Assembly (NCBI RefSeq): GCF_002443255.2
Contig: NW_019211455.1
Coordinates: 34,377,472 to 34,441,471 of the forward strand
Direction of reading: 5' to 3'
Source: Varroa destructor
Taxonomy: Eukaryota; Arthropoda; Arachnida; Mesostigmata; Varroidae
DNA length: 64,000 nucleotides
The translations under genes and the position numbers were made by a program. The notes below the pieces were generated by a model. The model was not told where the DNA came from. It saw nothing but the letters and a program-made list of their open reading frames with translations, and did no database searches. This document shows, piece after piece, positions 39,000-51,409 of this stretch; the first letter of the stretch is position 1, and every line of letters begins with the position of its first letter.

Positions 39000-39981
39000 A
39001 AGTGTAGTTCAACTGTGGGAACTGGTTCGGCGAACATTCGCGCACACTTCAACTATGGAAAGCAAGAGCATTTTAAGAAGCCTCACGAAATTTCCGACAG
39101 AAACTCACCGCTAGATCTTGTCCAATCTATGGTAGAGAGTGCCAACCCACACGCAACAACAACGAGTTGCGATGTTGTAGATGCAATTAACGAGGTCCAA
39201 ATCATATTGCGCGGCGACGTCATCAAATAGTCCATGATCTCGTAGTTTTCTCCGGTTATGTTTGTGAAGAAAAAAATCGCGATGGGTTAAGTTTGGGTTG
39301 ACTGCCGCAGGCTGCGTGCCGTCGCAAAGCAAGAGCCACTATCGTGAAACGGCGACTCTATCGATATTTCCGTAAACATCTGCTGTCATTTAATTTAGCC
39401 GACGCTCTTACGATCAGAAACTGGTCGACCACGTTGGGATCATAGCTCTCGCTCACTTTGATGGTAGCATAATCTATCCATACGATTTCGATACAACGCA
39501 TTTGCAAACAGTGCTGGATGTCACGAACTCCGCCGGCTGGCAGTTGGAGATCAAAAAACGCGCCTTTGCTATCCAGGAGGTAATGTACTTAGCCCAAAAG
39601 ATCATACCTCCTAGGTTTTTCTTTGGCCCCGAGGAGCACAAATCCTGCATATTCCGACAACCAATGAATTAAATAAAGCGCCCGGTGAATCTTGTCTTTT
39701 TTTAACAGCGATTCATACTCTATAAACTTTGCACGAATCGCGAGTCCTGTTTACGCCTTAGTCAACCCAAAGGACTTTGTTTGGCGTTCCAACAATGGGC
39801 ACCCGCACAAGAAGCACCAGTTAAAGTTCAAGCTAATGGAGGAGCTTTTTTTCTGTATCATTTCTGGTGGGATTTGAAAATAAGGTTACACCCGATCCCT
39901 GGAAGAACCATATTTGGGCCGGTAATGGCCCATGTCCAAGAGAAAGTAAGTGGCGTCACATACTCTAGACGCGGAAGTTAG
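39000..39981 (+). pseudogene. Ty3/gypsy reverse transcriptase and RNase H fragment
   Basis: The element would copy its RNA to cDNA with these domains. Seen in order on the + strand: INEVQIILRGDVIK, the usual lead-in to the palm; FSPVMFVKKK, then after a stop VDCRRLRAVAKQE (RT block with VKKKDGS-R-CVDYR-LN, about 39246-39335); a deletion; AHFDGSIIYPYDFDTTHLQ (39451 on), which is the YLDDI box with Y changed to H and the second Asp to Gly; KKRAFAIQEVMYL, the KC-F----V-YLG block; NFARIASPVYALV, the connection region; and DLKIRLHPIPGRTIFGPVMA with HVQEK (RNase H start, DAS lost). Several stops and shifts. The frame ends at 39981, and what follows is not recognisable as the rest of the RNase H. 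Confidence 0.85.
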
Positions 39982-39989
39982 ATATCCTT

Positions 39990-40930
39990 TTTAATACAGG
40001 AGGTTTGGCCGTAGTGCAGGCTGGTCATATCCAAGTAGTGTTCAACAGTATTGGATTGAAGTACCTGAAAGGTAATGCAAACCTATGCAAGCCCAAGAGT
40101 TGACCTGTTAGGCTTTGATCTTGTAGGAAAACTTCTAGGTAATCTATCATAGCGGCACCGACAATATTAACATGGATGAATTCCTATGTAACCACGCCAT
40201 TCGTGCGGCACGGCGACTGACAAAAACTGGTTTGAATTGTTTTTCGGTTACTAGGCCATGCTAGCCAGAGAACCTTCTGGATGGAAGTGTGTATAACGCC
40301 ATCGAAATTGCACCGGTGTGTGCATTGTCGACTCTGGGATCGGCGGAAGCTGGAAACGTTTTCTAAGCCTTCAGAACTTTTAGTGTAAAGGGAAAGTGCT
40401 GGTCAGGGTCTAACGAGGAACGTCAAAGATGTCCGAAAAATCACAATTTCGCTAAAACGGGCCCGTCAGTATTAAAAACAAAAACTCCCCTTAAGCTATA
40501 GAGTTGCCTCCGTTTGAGGACCCAGCTACCCGAAAATACAAAGGAGATGTTGTCGTATGTGGGAAAACATACTCCGGTAATGCGGTTGAATAAGATGTGT
40601 GCACCGAATATTCATGATATCTTGATCATCACGTAAATAATACCCAATCGAGGGATATCTAAGGAGCTTTTTGATCAACCAGTTGCAGACTTGCAAATAA
40701 GCGGCATCGAAATTCATATCACATCGTTTTCTTATATAATCGCACATATTATATAGATGACGCAGTTAGGTAAAACTTACAGGGTATCATTAAAGATGGA
40801 TAGCACTCATAATAGGAAAGGTTTCAACAGTTTAAATAGTAATGGAAGTAAGCCTAACTTAACCTGTACACTTTTGAACCTCATTTAGAAAGTTGGTGGC
40901 TGTGTCGATCAAATCGAAAATATCCGGATC
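39990..40930. other. GC-richer sequence after the gypsy fragment, unassigned
   Basis: Positions 40.0-40.5 kb remain GC-richer and may be the decayed 3' part of the gypsy element (integrase or LTR), but no integrase motif is visible. Further right the sequence is AT-rich. Confidence 0.3.
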
Positions 40931-40951
40931 TAACCAGTTTTGATAACATTC

Positions 40952-42400
40952 CTAATGCACACTATTTTCTGTTAGAAAGGGACACGTTTTAATAACACAA
41001 AATGGTGGCATAACTAGCCTACTATATTGAGTACTGCAAGCTGCTACAAAGAGAGAAATGTCGGGGTATTTTCTCTGGGCAGCCTGTGTCAACGAAACAT
41101 CATAAAATTTTGCATTAAAAATAGAAGAAATAAACATTTTGCCAGAAAATAGAAATGAGATAAGACTAAACTTATGTTGAGTAAAATTTGGTAAAGAAGA
41201 ATAATTAAGCACCACTTTTTCATTGTCATCAGTTATCAATAACTCGACGAATAGCCTAAAGGAGGTCCTATTGGGACTGAAAGTGAACGTCTTCCAGATA
41301 ACTAAAAACCGATGACATTTCACAAAACTTGCTAAGGATCTATTAAATAATTATTGTAGTCATCGAAGGCAACGCTATCAAATGTGGAACCCCTGGATTT
41401 TGCCAAAAGTCAAAATTTTCGTTTTTCCTAAACGTTTTTTATGAAATTGTATGCTTGAAGTCACGCTTTCACACAGATGAGTACTTGCTCACGCTAGTAA
41501 GATTTAACACTGCGCATCGTCCTCCTGACCACGCGTCTCTTATAGATACTGTCAGCGACCTGTCAAATGAAACAAAACACACATTCATGTTTGGGAAGAT
41601 CAGATGAAAAGGACTGAAATTGTATTTGTTTAAATAACGGCGAAAAACATTTTTGAACAGCTAGATAGACGGGATATATTTTAAATCTTTGGTTGCCAAT
41701 GCTCAGCTTGTCTAACAATCGCTCTCTTTAAAACTGCCAAAGGTGGTCCTTATCGAATTGGGGAAATTAATGAAAGCAGTGTACCTTCCGTATAGAAACG
41801 CCTTATTTTTAATAAAAGAAACCACTTCCAACCAGTTTTTTCTAGCGGTACATTAGTAAATGCCATGGATATTTTAAAGTTATTTCACAGCTTTTGGAAC
41901 CAGAGCATAATAAAACGGTATCGAAGATGTATGTGGAAAATGCAGATCTAGGTGAAAATATATTTGCCCAAAATTCAATTCTATCTGGTTTGTATAGGAA
42001 AAGTATAAAAGAGTAGTCACAAATAATGACGAAGCAAAAAAATCAAAGATAATTGTGAATGTTTATTTGCGATCTAGTAGAGGAAATTCATAAAATTAAT
42101 ACGTTTCGATTCCTTTCAAAATGACTCCTTTAGTGCATTCTGTCGATTGTTTAACCTGTCACATATAGCAAACGAAATACTTCGTTTAGAATTGCACGCC
42201 AGATTCCAAAATACCTGTAAATCATGCTGACGGCTGAACTGCTATAATTTCAAGTTTGATTAGGGGTATATCTTATCATTGTGCATACACTACTATGATG
42301 CCTCTTGGATTTCTTAATAATTACAACTTAGTATAATTGTTAAGGTGCATTCCAACACAACATAAAAAAGAGAAGGAGAACGTGAATCTGTTTGTTTTTC
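40952..42400. other. AT-rich sequence with one unassigned 123-codon ORF
   Basis: The - strand frame 40952-41323 is open for 123 codons but has no recognisable domain. Its composition (Phe, Leu and Ser rich) is that of translated AT-rich DNA. Nothing else is seen. Confidence 0.4.
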
Positions 42401-42404
42401 AAAA

Positions 42405-42752
42405 TTAGAGTTCTGTGTTTAGTGTCGTTTCTACAAAAACTATATGCCGGCTCAGCCTCGGCTTGCTTGGCCATTTTTCTGGAAAAGCATCATGGTTTTC
42501 TTTTGCGACTTCAGTACCTAGACTGGCCCATCTGATTTCGTCCAGTTCCGAGAGTAAAAGAAAAAGTGTTAATTGAATAGGACAAGGCATAATATATAAA
42601 ATCAAAGTAAAATGGAAGGAAGAACTGAGAACTTTTCTAGCGATTGAATGTTGTGGTTTGCATAAACAGAGACCGATAAACACCACTATCAGTAGATATG
42701 CATTAAATGGAAACACCTCTATGCACATTGTAAATTCATCAGCAATGGTCAA
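42405..42752 (-). pseudogene. Possible RTE-type LINE endonuclease scrap
   Basis: The last third of this - strand frame reads LSELDEIRWASLGTEV and then FPEKWPSKPRLSRHIVFV. RTE-clade endonucleases carry a L-E-RW---G block followed by a W/FSG------GV-F segment, with similar spacing. The first part of the frame is hydrophobic and does not match. There are no other LINE domains close by on this strand. This is a weak but specific-looking match, and could be chance. Confidence 0.3.
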
Positions 42753-42759
42753 CAGTATA

Positions 42760-44190
42760 TTCTTTTCAAGACTATATGAATTTTTTCTGTAGCTTCTCTT
42801 GGTAATTACCTCCGATGAACTTTTTGCTTCAGCGGATTTTTCATGTGTTCAACGCAGGACGCGAAGTCGCCTATTTTATGTGACTTTCTGCAAAGTTCCA
42901 TTTACATCCAAACGTGCCCTTTGATACCAGTCTTCATTTTAGTAGCTCCAAACTAAGTACAAAGGAATTGTTTGTGTATACATTAGCGTACCTTCTCCAG
43001 GATGAAGTTCAATGTTTCCATGTTCACTTAACTTTCTGTATTCGATAGCGTAACGAAACTGTGTTAGGAATATGATCTTGTGTTAGGAAAAAATCTTGAT
43101 GAAACTATCTAAAGCTCGTTGGTTGTGAATATGCTCATGACCGGTACATTGCTTGACGAGCTTCAGCCGATTTTTATGAATCTATACTTTACATTTCTAA
43201 ACTTTGCATTTGATGACAAATGTGTTGCAACCGTACTAAGAATATATTTCTTGATGTATCTTAGTTTGCGCGAATGCCCTAGGCCTCCCACAGCTATTGT
43301 GAAACAGGTATGGCAAGATCCATGATACGTTAAGTAGCGATATTTAAAGAGACAAACATTCGAAAATAAATTGTAAATAAACGAGAATATATAGAACCAC
43401 AAAACTTTATCGTATTTTTGAAACTAACAGTTGTAATTGTAATCTCTCATTTAAATTAGTGAATTTAATCTCAAGCTAAAAAGTTAGGTCTACTGAAACC
43501 CACCTCGGAGGTTCGGGTGAACTCTTTTCCTGTCTTGGTGCCGATGGTAATGTTATCCGGATAGCCGAGTACACTTGAAATGTTTTTCTATAGCTACTGT
43601 TGACGTATTACAATTTCACTGTAGCCCGAAGGCGTATTCGTAACTTTCTGTATACCTAAGCGCGTATTTATCAACAGCGAACCTTGTTAATTTTTTATTT
43701 ATTAGCTGATGCGTGTACGCGTAGAGGTCAGGTTTTTTGAATCTAAAGCGCAACCATCCGGAATCTTGGGTCTATTGGGTAAGAGCCCCCTGTACCGAAA
43801 AATACCTTAACAACGAAGGTTGATCTGCATTCGTCTTTAACGTCCTTTAAATAAAAAAACTTTTTGTATTTCTGAAAAAATAAATATTATTGCTCCACGA
43901 TAGAGGCTAATTTTCGTTTTCCTGATGATATCAGGCTAACGTGCTTACCTACTAAATTTGAAGACGCGTAAAGTTATTTAAGTTCGAAGACGGACATAGA
44001 AACACTTCTGTTTTCGAAGTTCGTGATTTGCATCCAGCATCAATTTCAGAGATAATTAGTTAAAGGTAATTTAATTTATATATATACAACAAGCACAAAT
44101 TGTTAGTAATATGATCGGTTCAAATTTAACTGCGTGTGCAACCGCTGTATCCACGGGTTCATTTAAAATTTGGGGTATTCTTTCGAAAGG
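42760..44190. other. AT-rich sequence, nothing recognised
   Basis: Short ORFs only (for example 43119-43325, +), with no motifs. The segment borders the larger gypsy element. Confidence 0.4.
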
Positions 44191-44559
44191 GGTGGGTAAA
44201 TCAGTATAAAATACACGCCGTCATACGATCATGATCTGCTGACGACAACTGTTCAACCCACCAAGGATCCCTACAGTGTGACCTTTATGATGCGTCACCT
44301 GAAAGAAGCAAAAGAATGGCATCAAGGAGGCCCGCTAGTCTTGTACTATGGCTTTGTGGGTGGATATGCCGAAATGACGGCAACGCGCAAACAATGTAGC
44401 CCGATTTTGAGCTAACGAGAAGGCTGGCAGTTTTTCTGCGCAGCGGCACGTCCCTACTCTCATCAATAGAGCTGTTTTTAACAATCCAAAACAAAACCTT
44501 TAGGTGACAAACAGTGATGAAAATCATCAATAGTGTTTAAAAAATCAGATAAATGCAAC

Positions 44560-45010
44560 CGAATTTCACGGTAGCGCCGAAGACGCCATCTGGCCAGCAC
44601 GAACTGTGCTTGTGATCAGTGACGACCTCGTAAAGCCATTGCGATCCGCACTAAACAAGCTACTGCAGCCAAAAATTTCTGTTATCGTTTGATTTACTCT
44701 GAAAATAATGTGAGTGATATCATAGCGAAAATCTAAGAACTATATGCCAACTTCAAGCAGCCCAATAGCGGTCTCTCCTACAGGCAGGGTACCATGAATC
44801 CATAGTTGAAAAATACGATATTCGTGCTGGCTGTTGAAAGATTTGACGCCAACGTAAAACTATCGTGACCCGAATTAAGGCTGCCTACGACATTGCTAAC
44901 AAAGTGACAGTTTTTTAGAGGTGAACATTCTGAAAGCTCAAAAAGAAATGAAACAAAGGCCTTTGGAATCAGCCGTCAAGGGGCCGTCCAGGAACCATAT
45001 GTGATACCCT
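44560..45010 (+). pseudogene. Probable gag remnant of the larger gypsy element
   Basis: Gag forms the particle that packages retrotransposon RNA. Broken + strand frames read IIAKI, then ELYANFKQPNSGLSYRQGTM, an FVLAVERFDANVK stretch and IKAAYDIANKVT. The order recalls the gypsy gag core, where an L---Y-P------R--F-----E--- block is followed by F--GL----I---L and then L--A---A. It lies on the same strand as the zinc knuckle and pol of the element at 48.2-51.4 kb and ends about 3.4 kb short of that knuckle. No single frame stays open. Confidence 0.4.
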
Positions 45011-45869
45011 AATCCTTATTTCACTCCCACGAAGCCCTAATCTCCGATACAGGCTAGCTTAGTGAATTCTTCACAGGATCAAGATCCTCAGATTCACAGA
45101 AGCGCTCGATGCTCTTTGCTTTATCATAATGTAGCGTTGTTTTAATAAAAATGAATTCGTTACATATTTTCGTCAAAAGTTGGTAAACGGATCACGTGCA
45201 GTGTCGTCTTCACTTGTTGTGTGTGGGTTTTTATCGCGTGACAGGATAAAGGTTGACTATAACTAAAGCTCAGTTGTCTACGTTTACGCAACAAATGTAT
45301 GTGTATACAAAAAAAAAAAGAGCTCCGAGGGGAAGCTCACCTCCATGCCCACGTCCATCACTAAGCTTACGACTCCTGTAGATTCTCAAAAAAGAGAGAA
45401 AGCTGTTTCTAAACGCCTAAGTCTGGATATCCTAAATGAGCACGCTATCAAAGTACTGTTTATTCCATATCTAATCGACATTGGTAGCTACATACAGCAA
45501 GTAAAGAATCCCGAACTATTGCGTTCTATCGACGCAGTTACTTTGAATAGCAAAAAACAAGCATGACACTTGAAACTGTGCGCCAGTCAGCAAAATGGTT
45601 TTTCGCATAGGCCTCAACCCTCTGCCTTTTCAACACATAAACTCTAATCGGTTATTTCCGGTATACGTTTGGGCGAAACGATTCGACCTTAAGCGGCTTA
45701 TGCAACCTAGGAGCTGACGATTAATGAAGATAGGTACATTACTGAGACTTCTTCACGGCGGGTATTGCCCAGACTTTTCATGTCTGCATCCCAATAAGCC
45801 AGCGGGTCTGAATCAAACGGAAACGAGCACCTGAAAAATGCCCTGACCCTGGCCACTTGCCGGAGATCG

Positions 45870-46810
45870 CTATTTATGCTAAATAAGTGGCTTTATAAAA
45901 GCGCCTTTCCCGCCCAGCAGTCACGTGCCACATTTCTACGTAATCGCAGTGCGACATTGCGAAGAAAAGTGTGTGCTATAGTTACCCTTTATGGTCGAGG
46001 TCGACTCGATTTTTGGAGATCGCTGGTGACATACCGCATGAAAAGCACGTGTTTCAAAGTGGTCGATCAACAATGCAGCTTTGCAAGGCTTTGCCAGCCG
46101 GTAACCTGGACTAGACCAGCAGAGTTCATATTTTCCGTACCCGTAAACTACAAGGCGTCTTACCATTCGGTGACAGTGGCGTGATTACGAGGTTTCTAAC
46201 AGAAAAGGTTTCCCTGTAATTGTGAAGCCTCTGATGACTATGCTCCAAAAAAAAATAGGAGCGTGGCAGAGCTTACCCTTTCCTTCACATCACAGGTTTG
46301 GCGCAAGAAGATAAACTTATCTCAACTTCTCTCGGCGCTGTTGAAAAATCTATCTGTGAAAGTCCAGACATTCACAGATCTTGTCAAAGTTATTTTATAC
46401 GCTTGCTACTCGGTTATCTATGGAACCAGCCATTTTTAAGTTCAGCAAATGTTAGCTGAATTGTATGTGAGCTTAGCAGGATCCGGCTTAACTGTAAGTC
46501 TGACGAAGACGGTGAATATGAAATTCAGGAATAGAACGGGAACTGCCTCCTGGAATCTTGGCTTGCCCTTTGTCTGCGTGAACAGTTTTGCCTACCTGAA
46601 GCTACCCTTCATTCAACGGTTAAACTTTTCCATCGCACATTGCAAAGAAGTACATGAAGGTAATGATAGCTATGCACACAATTAGAGATGCTTATCTTCT
46701 GTGCGTCGTTATTAAATTCCAAACTTATTTATGTCTAAACGTGATCTCACTAAAAAACTTAGCATCTTAACTAACCTGCGCAAAATATACTCTGATGAAT
46801 TGTTTGACTG
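45870..46810 (+). pseudogene. LINE reverse transcriptase, apparently inserted between gypsy gag and pol
   Basis: Seen on the + strand in RT order: LNKWLYKSAFPAQQSRATFL (normally the ILP--QAGFR-G-ST box), ending in RNRSAT; RKVCAIVTLYG and then LDFWRSLVTYRMKS (the VDF-KAFD--R--LW-L----M block, with its Asp lost); SQLLSALL, where SPLLF--FI- is expected; LYACYSVIYGTSHF, the YADD box with both Asp replaced; and SGLTVSLTKTVNMKFRN, the G--VN--KT-VM-F block. A segment near 46740-46805 (RDLTKKLSILTNLRKI) may be the post-RT thumb. Stops and shifts are present and the endonuclease is not recognised. It lies inside an interval bounded by gypsy sequence on both sides. Confidence 0.75.
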
Positions 46811-46819
46811 ACTTGTGAT

Positions 46820-48100
46820 CGTAAAAAATATTGTTTCCGCACACTACGAAACTAAATACTCAGTTGCCTCTTACTTGGAACGCTACACATGAGCGTAATT
46901 GTGCCTTTACGGCTGTAAGATGTCCCTTCCCCTGTTAAATTTATGGTTGGGCTTACGTATACGGTATGTAGAAATATCGTACATTACTACAGTTACACAT
47001 TCGATTTATTTTCACGGTGACCCGCTTGTATACAACTAAGTGGTCAGAAATAACTAAGAGCGAATGTTTAACTGTATGTCGTAACAACCGACTTCGCTGC
47101 TTTCGTATGTACGACTCATATACCCCTTAGCCTGCGTTACCTATTGCTTGACGATCGTCGGGTGTTTTCTGTTGTAGCGTTTATGAATCATTATCAACGC
47201 CAAATGTCTCTAAAAAGGGCTCAGTCCTTTCCCAAACCTTATATTTCTCCTGTGCTACTAAACCAGTGATCAATCCAAAATCACTATTTCGTCTTAGACT
47301 ATGGACAGGAGATGTCAAGTTTTGCGGATTGGCTGTTCAGTTCGTTGCATGTTGTGGGTAACCTAGTAGTAGTCTCCACTTTCCTGACATTATGGATATA
47401 CATGAAACCGGGTCAACATAGACAATTCTACATCCTGTGCCCACCTGCTCAAATCCCTGTTTATCCATGTGTTGATGCCTGCCGATATGGTATAGCACGA
47501 TTGATGCTTTTTGGTGAAAAAGTATCTACAACAATGATCTACTGCTTAAAGCACATAGTCGGCTATATCATTTCTGTAATCAAGCCTTGAGACAAGCTCA
47601 TCCCTCTCTTGTAGTTGTCTGACCTCAACCAGTCCTACTGGTACTTAGTTCGTCTATACTTCAAACTAAATTTAAAATTTAATCGCTGGCTATTACGTCT
47701 TAATTTTATAGAAAGAAGTCTTTGAGAACCACTATTTTAACAGGCTCCTGACCACTCGTCGTGTGCTGTCACTACCACTCGGTAATCATGAAAACACTGT
47801 ACGTATATCGGTGGAATAGTAACTCACAAACTCGCCATGACGGCAAAATTCTATCCATATCTCTGCTTATATATATTTTTTTTTTCGATTCCTGCCGACA
47901 TGTTATGTAGTAACCTATCGTAGACCAATCGATCGCCAGTTTTTAGCGAGTAAACCTCGTCAAAGCTGCAAATTTGGTGGTACCGGTCATATTCAAGGGA
48001 ATATAGACCACTCAATCCTGTGGCATGTTAAAGAGGCCGGATTCTTGAGGTGTCGACGAGACTCGACTTGCTAATTGGCTGTAGATGGCACGCCTAACCA
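46820..48100 (+). other. Unassigned sequence between LINE RT and gypsy knuckle
   Basis: This includes a 92-codon frame (47312-47590, +) with no domain I recognise. It could be the 3' part of the LINE, including its tail, or gypsy gag sequence. Confidence 0.35.
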
Positions 48101-48389
48101 GAAACCGACAGAGGCTAAAAAACAGATGGTGCAACTCGTGAAGCCATATTAACCTGGCCCAATAAATAGAACATCTTAAAAGAAATTGCATGAACGGCTC
48201 CCCCAGAAATCGTTGGCCTATCGAAAGACTTCCTCAAACAGATGAGCACAGGAAAGGCATTTATAAAGGCCAAGCGATCTTTCACGAGTGAGCTGGAGCT
48301 CAACTACATCTATTGGAGCTTCCTGGTCAATATTAAAAAGACAACGAGGTCAATTTTTTTTGCAAACTTTACGCGTGTTTCCACAAATT

Positions 48390-48470
48390 ATCATATTGAC
48401 TCGGTCTGCTATTGGTGTCGGGAACGAAACCATCGATGTTAAATGCCCACTTGCACGATTGCGAAAAGAC
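48390..48470 (+). pseudogene. Gag zinc-knuckle remnant
   Basis: The frame reads DSVCYWCRERNHRC and, after a stop, CTIAKR. A C--C----H---C pattern is the nucleic-acid-binding knuckle of gag. The spacing is partly kept (CYWC...NH) and the last Cys is displaced. Confidence 0.5.
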
Positions 48471-48762
48471 CGCTAGCCCTTTGAAGATTTAAATTCACGT
48501 CGAACTGCAGAGTGTAGGTCTAGTCCAGGCCACGCTAGACATTCGCGCAGAAATGAGTTCCATCTTGCCAAAATTCTAGAATACATCAGTATGTGAAATA
48601 CGCGAAAACAATTTTGTTCTGGTTAAAACAAGAGCAGGCGGTAAACCCATAGGTAAACCAGTGTGTTGAATACTTCTTATTTTGCCTTAGCCAAGGAATG
48701 TTAGTTAATACTTCCAGAGTTGCCGAAGTAAGATCATCAGGTCACTGAGGCCATCGAATCGG

Positions 48763-49470
48763 ATGGAAGAGGCTTTACATGCAAAGTTCAAACCTTTATT
48801 CGAAGAGCTGGGGAAGCTATCCCCAACGCGCCTTGTTAATCATACCGCACTTGCCGGTGACGACCCTCCTCCTTACACACATCCGCGGCGAGTCGTGTCA
48901 GCGCAACGGGTTTGCATTGCAAAGGAGATGTTAGATGCTAACGTGACTAAGTCCGTTTTTAGTCCCTAAGTTTTTCAGTCTTGCTGGTGGAAAGAAAAGA
49001 TAGTTTACTCTGATTTTGTGTGAATCACCCCCAGGTTGAATACGGTCACAAAGAGAGACGTCCTCCCACTGCTACAGATCGATGGAGTATTCGACATGTT
49101 AGGAGAAGCTTGGGTATTTTGTGCCTTGGACCTTACAAGTAGCTATTGATAAATTCCCATAGTATTCGGCGACTACAAAAGACCGCATTTTTTACTGTGT
49201 GGGTCAGCACCAATTCAAATAGAGCATTTCGGCTTATCCAATACCTCGGCTACATTTCAGCGGCTGATTATCTGGGTATTAGGTACGTTTAACTACAGAA
49301 AAGCTCTGGCCTTTATCTATAACATTACCGTAATATTTTACGGCCTTGAGAAGGATCTACACCATTTCCAGACCGTACATTCTATCCCTAATGCCACTGG
49401 TCTACACCTTAAGGGTCAAAATGTTCATTTGTGGGAAGTCATATGCCTTGGAAAAGTGTTTCCTGGCTGG
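48763..49470 (+). pseudogene. Gypsy reverse transcriptase, decayed
   Basis: The open frame 48763-48969 holds the RT lead-in (FEELGKLSPTRLVNHT, then PPPYTHPRRVVSAQRVCIAK and LDANV). After a gap come RLNTVTKRDVLPLLQIDGVF (49033 on) and FCALDLTSSY, the F--LDL-SGY motif with its catalytic Asp still present, then a stop. Next are FGLSNTSATFQRLI (49229 on), matching FGL-NAPATFQRLM, and FIYNITVIFYGLEKDLHHFQ, where the YIDD box has lost both aspartates. The tail resembles the connection region. There are several stops and frame changes. The enzyme is dead. The family placement rests on three independent blocks in order and is firm. Confidence 0.9.
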
Positions 49471-49506
49471 AAGTCTTTCCTAATTCAGAAAAGGTTGCGG
49501 GCATAG

Positions 49507-49902
49507 GTGACTGTTGACTGGGCGGTAAAGAAATTCCACATATACCCGTATAGCCAACGGTTTGTTGTAGCCACTGATAGTATAGCGCTAAAGGACTCGC
49601 AGAGCAAAAGAGTCCTCTGCGTCAAGCTAGCCCATTGGGATTTGGGACCGTCAGAATATGACTTCGATGTGCGGCATCTAAGCGCCACGGCAAACAACAC
49701 TCCGGGACGTAGTGTCCTGGGCCGCTCCTTTTGCGACCGCCTGAGACGGCGGTACTTGCTCTTTGCCACCAAGCTCATATGGGCTAGACAAAAGTTGCCC
49801 ACCAGTAAAGGTCTTTTTACTTTCTACAAGAGGCTGTCCCAGCGAGGAACCGGAAGTTCATTTTGGCATTTGTTAACACAAAACCGAGCTGTCTGTTACT
49901 AA
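49507..49902 (+). pseudogene. Gypsy RNase H, tail part
   Basis: The frame reads FHIYPYSQRFVVATDSIALK (H-YLYG--F-V-TDH-AL) and then LAHWDLGPSEYDFDVRH (RLARW---L-EYDF-V-H), a typical gypsy RNase H C-terminus; the SATANN segment fits H--G--N-DALSR. TD is kept, but the H of TDH is Ser. This is one of the best-kept frames in the element, open for 131 codons, although its second half loses the family pattern. Confidence 0.85.
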
Positions 49903-50186
49903 CGGATCCTTTTGCAAAGACAGACCTGGAAATAATGGAGACGTTGCGCACGCCCGCAAAATGAGCCATGTTCATGCTTTGCCACAGCGTGGACCATGGT
50001 AAAGACCCTTTCCATCATTCAGGATCAGTAGCGACCCGTGCACGCGGACATGGATGACGCCAGCTATTTTTGTGGCCTGTCCGTAAGGCAGTGTCTGCAC
50101 ATTCCAAATTTCAGCCAAAAAAGCTGCCGAAGTCATAGTTAGGCCAAGAGCCGGTCGTTCTGTATTTCAGCTGCGGACAACGGCTG

Positions 50187-51160
50187 ATGCCTGGCTTCGG
50201 CAGCAACGGCGGGCCCCTGAAGAGACAACCCCCGTGCGCCAGGTTTTCCGATACGGGAAATTGGTTTTCCTACGTTTCCCGCGCCAACACTTCTAAGCAT
50301 TACGGAAGCTGCGGCTCTTGTTTAAAACAGGCTAGAGAGTCTCGTAGTGTGATAGTCCCTTATGTGAGCCATGACAACGGCGTGTCACCGCTAATCTACG
50401 TGGAATCCAACCAGATTGAGCATGAATTGCAGGCTTCCCGCTTGATAATTTAGACGAGTAGAACGGGCGTATAAAGTACATAACTGCAATAAATATATTT
50501 CCAGTTCCGGTACCCTGTAAGTACATTTAGTAACTGCCCGCCGGCTATTTAATGGCAATTGTGCTGTTTAAACACCGTGTTGCTTTTTTCTTCTAATTTA
50601 CCGAACTTCGGTAGATCACTACTGTAAGCAAATTGCAACCTTTCAAACCCAAATTCGCTCCCGTCACATTGTTCGAGGTATACATTCTACTTAGAGAGCA
50701 CGCCGCAAACAAAGCACAGAGAGCCGTACAACAAACATGCGAATCTTTTCATTACCTATCAGGGCATTTAAACATTGTTCCTTCTACAACCGCCCGACAG
50801 TCGGAGTCCAGACTGCACAGACCGATGCCTTCACTTCCGACTTCGAAGTACAATCGAGGCCGGGCATTGACGAGAGTTTTACTGAGTGGAAAAGTTTTCA
50901 AGCTTTACTATACTTGACGCATCCGACGACAGCCTCTGACCACAATCTGATTGCCATGGTATAATTTCAGATTCAGAAGTAGAGCAAAAGACGAATAATC
51001 GTTATTGAACCGAACTGACGATTATGAGGCGGGCGTCGCCGCACATATAACGCACCGACAGATGCCGAGGTAGTTTGGGACCCCCCCATAACACCCAACA
51101 CGTCGTTCTTTGCTGCTAAGAAACTCTCGATGACCAACCCTGCCTAATTGACATGAGGAT
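50187..51160 (+). pseudogene. Gypsy integrase, decayed
   Basis: The frame 50187-50453 contains SKHYGSCGSCLKQARESRS, fitting the zinc-finger end (C--C---K). After a gap and frameshifts, the region 50737-50964 holds RPTVGVQTAQTD, like the HP--NGQ-ER box of the catalytic core, and then FTEWKSFQALLYLTHPTTAS, like the W-----YNTS-H-STG block. LLLRNSR near 51110 fits the GD-V-LRN block after the core. The first two catalytic acids are not visible. Broken by stops. Confidence 0.75.
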
Positions 51161-51409
51161 GAAGGCTCATTTCAATATCACACCCATCCTACAATAGTCT
51201 TTAGTATGTCCTCTTGTTTCTGTTCGGTCACGACGACTGGTAATTCCAACGACGAACAGCTCACAATAGGAAATTAAGCACGTTTCGCGACCACGGGACA
51301 TGAGTCAGGCTGGTGCCGTTTAACCGTCTGCACCGAACAGGTCACCGGTATCAAGAGTACCCTGTCGACATAACGTATTGCGACGATTTCCTTAAAATTT
51401 TCGATTGCC

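Larger units (their letters stand above)
48200..51400 (+). mobile_element. Ty3/gypsy element, decayed pol half
   Basis: On one strand, in canonical gypsy order, the window shows a zinc knuckle, RT, RNase H and integrase. With the probable gag at 44.6-45.0 kb, the element would span about 44.6-51.4 kb, interrupted by a LINE. Every domain carries stops or frameshifts. A protease between knuckle and RT was not recognised. Matching LTRs were not found at either end. Individual domains are listed separately. Confidence 0.85.

Noticed and set aside
40952..41323. 123-codon - strand ORF as a gene
   Set aside because: No domain, AT-driven composition and no splice or start support; this length is expected by chance somewhere in a 64-kb AT-rich window.
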